Below are positions 63,203-64,000 of a stretch of DNA of 64,000 nucleotides, one piece after another. Positions within the stretch are counted from its first letter, which is position 1. Each line of letters begins with the position of its first letter. Made by a program: the position numbers and the translations under genes. The notes below the pieces were generated by a model. That model was not told where the DNA came from, did not search any database, and worked only from the letters and a program-made list of their open reading frames with translations. The stretch is from Saccharomonospora amisosensis (GTDB lineage: Bacteria > Actinomycetota > Actinomycetes > Mycobacteriales > Pseudonocardiaceae), in contig NZ_JAAOYM010000001.1 of the NCBI RefSeq assembly GCF_011761185.1, positions 2,046,001-2,110,000 on the forward strand. The letters are read 5' to 3'.

Positions 63203-63219
63203 GAAGGGGTTGCCCCTTC
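63203..63219. terminator. small hairpin between the hypothetical gene and tkt
   Basis: GAAGGGG-TTG-CCCCTTC, a 7-bp perfect stem with a 3-base loop, 66 bases beyond the stop of the minus-strand gene at 63285. Plausible terminator upstream of tkt. Confidence 0.45.
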
Positions 63220-63284
63220 CCATCGCGGGCGGGGTGGCTCAACATGACGGGCCGCCGCCAGAGTAGACGACCGGGTAGCCGGGG

Positions 63285-63968
63285 TCAGCGATCCTCCGGC
63301 ATGCCCGGATAGGCCAGCAGCCACTCCGCCAACGCGTGCACCGCCCTTCCGGTGTCGCGTACGGCGCGCTCGTCGTGGCAGGGCGAGTCGGCCAGCCTGG
63401 CCAGCAGTTCGATGCCCCGGTGCGCCCTCGACCGCAACTCGCGGTCGGGCGCGGGCCCTGGGGCCTCGCCGACATCGAGGGTCTCGACAGCGGGGTTCTC
63501 GACAGCGGCGTTCTCGGCAGCGGCGGTGTTGCGGGTGTCGGCGCTTTCGGGCGCGGCACGGCGGGGGTGACCGGTCTGCCCGGCGGGCGGAGGCCACTCC
63601 GCGGGGCGGGAGCACTCCAGGATGCCGCGACCCTCGGTGGCGATGTCGTGCGCCGTCTCGCCGCCGAGCTCGCACACCCGGCCGAACAGTTCGGCCAGCG
63701 CCTCCCACTGGCCACGGGACAGCGTGGTGTGCCCGGCGCGCGGGTCGAGGAGGTAACGCGGCACCGCCTCGACGACGCGACCGTCCAGTTCCGCCGCGCG
63801 CGCGAGGAAGTCGGAGCCGAGCCAGCACACCGCGCGTCCGAGGGCACGAAGTTGCTCGGCGGGCAGTTGCCCGTCGTCCTGATGCGTCATGAGATCGGCG
63901 ACGACCGCGCCGAGCCCCCGGTTCACCTCGGCGGCACGGGTCAGCAGCTCCCGATCGCGACGGATCAT
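63285..63968 (-). CDS. hypothetical protein
   Basis: 227 residues, not recognised. Two helical, Leu/Ala/Arg-rich parts (about 1-110 and 170-227) are joined by a low-complexity Ala/Glu/Pro linker with the near-repeat AAAENAAVENPAVET. Two cysteine pairs are spread along it without a metal pattern. No membrane helix or signal. ATG 63968 follows AGGGAGGTC; a GTG-type start upstream (63992) is possible. Same strand as tkt but separated by a hairpin. Confidence 0.65.
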   Translation of the reverse strand: MIRRDRELLTRAAEVNRGLGAVVADLMTHQDDGQLPAEQLRALGRAVCWLGSDFLARAAELDGRVVEAVPRYLLDPRAGHTTLSRGQWEALAELFGRVCELGGETAHDIATEGRGILECSRPAEWPPPAGQTGHPRRAAPESADTRNTAAAENAAVENPAVETLDVGEAPGPAPDRELRSRAHRGIELLARLADSPCHDERAVRDTGRAVHALAEWLLAYPGMPEDR

Positions 63969-64000
63969 GCGACCTCCCTGTCCGCCTGTCACCGGCCGGG

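Overview
The window is chromosomal DNA from a very GC-rich actinobacterium. Gene content and order match the conserved core of Mycobacteriales/Pseudonocardiales: aroB-aroQ-pepP-efp-nusB, then bldD | pyrR-pyrB-pyrC-(membrane protein)-carA-carB-pyrF-mihF-gmk-rpoZ-coaBC-metK, then priA-fmt-rsmB-rpe-rib, uvrC-rapZ-yvcK-whiA, gap-pgk-tpiA-secG-rbpA and tkt-tal-pgi-zwf-opcA-pgl. BldD, WhiA, RbpA, mIHF, OpcA and GpgS are actinobacterial hallmarks. The orphan YbaB/EspC-like/WXG genes and the carotenoid cluster make a member of Pseudonocardiaceae the best guess; this is an inference from gene content. I see no phage, insertion sequence, CRISPR array, rRNA or tRNA gene.

Layout. 1-5.6 kb: end of the shikimate genes (aroB truncated by the window edge, aroQ), a GH43-like lipoprotein, a four-helix membrane protein, pepP, efp and nusB. 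5.6-15.0 kb: bldD, then the complete UMP pathway in overlapping order, preceded by a PyrR-type RNA element that overlaps the pyrR ribosome binding site. 15.0-19.1 kb: mihF-gmk-rpoZ-coaBC-metK behind three candidate promoters, with a perfect 19-bp hairpin inside the start of gmk. 19.2-30.2 kb: an acyltransferase, a helicase-dead type priA, fmt (behind a tiny upstream ORF), rsmB, an uncharacterised flavoprotein, rpe and the riboflavin genes ribD-E-BA-H with a PH-like membrane protein. 30.2-38.5 kb: a DMT exporter and divergent LysR gene, xth, a HAD hydrolase, then uvrC-rapZ-yvcK-whiA.

38.7-46.5 kb is an accessory block between whiA and gap: gpgS, an F420/PPOX-type protein, a Rieske protein, an MSMEG_6728-type protein, an aromatic-carotenoid operon (crtB-crtYc-crtYd-methyltransferase-crtU) and a LysE exporter. 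46.8-50.5 kb: lower glycolysis, secG and rbpA. 50.5-53.6 kb: a small type-VII-secretion-like group (membrane protein, YbaB-like, EspC-like, WXG-like) without secretion machinery. 53.6-64 kb, all on the minus strand: an orphan histidine kinase, the oxidative and non-oxidative pentose phosphate operon, and a hypothetical gene.

Two architectural themes recur. Operon members are packed with 1-4 base start/stop overlaps, and many single genes have a TANNNT box 6-8 bases before the start codon, the usual sign of leaderless mRNAs. Convergent neighbours are extremely tight; several overlap. The strongest candidates for something not already described are the gmk hairpin, the fmt upstream ORF with a duplicated 12-mer, the Rieske protein facing crtU, and the orphan type-VII-like locus with its 14-bp minisatellite.
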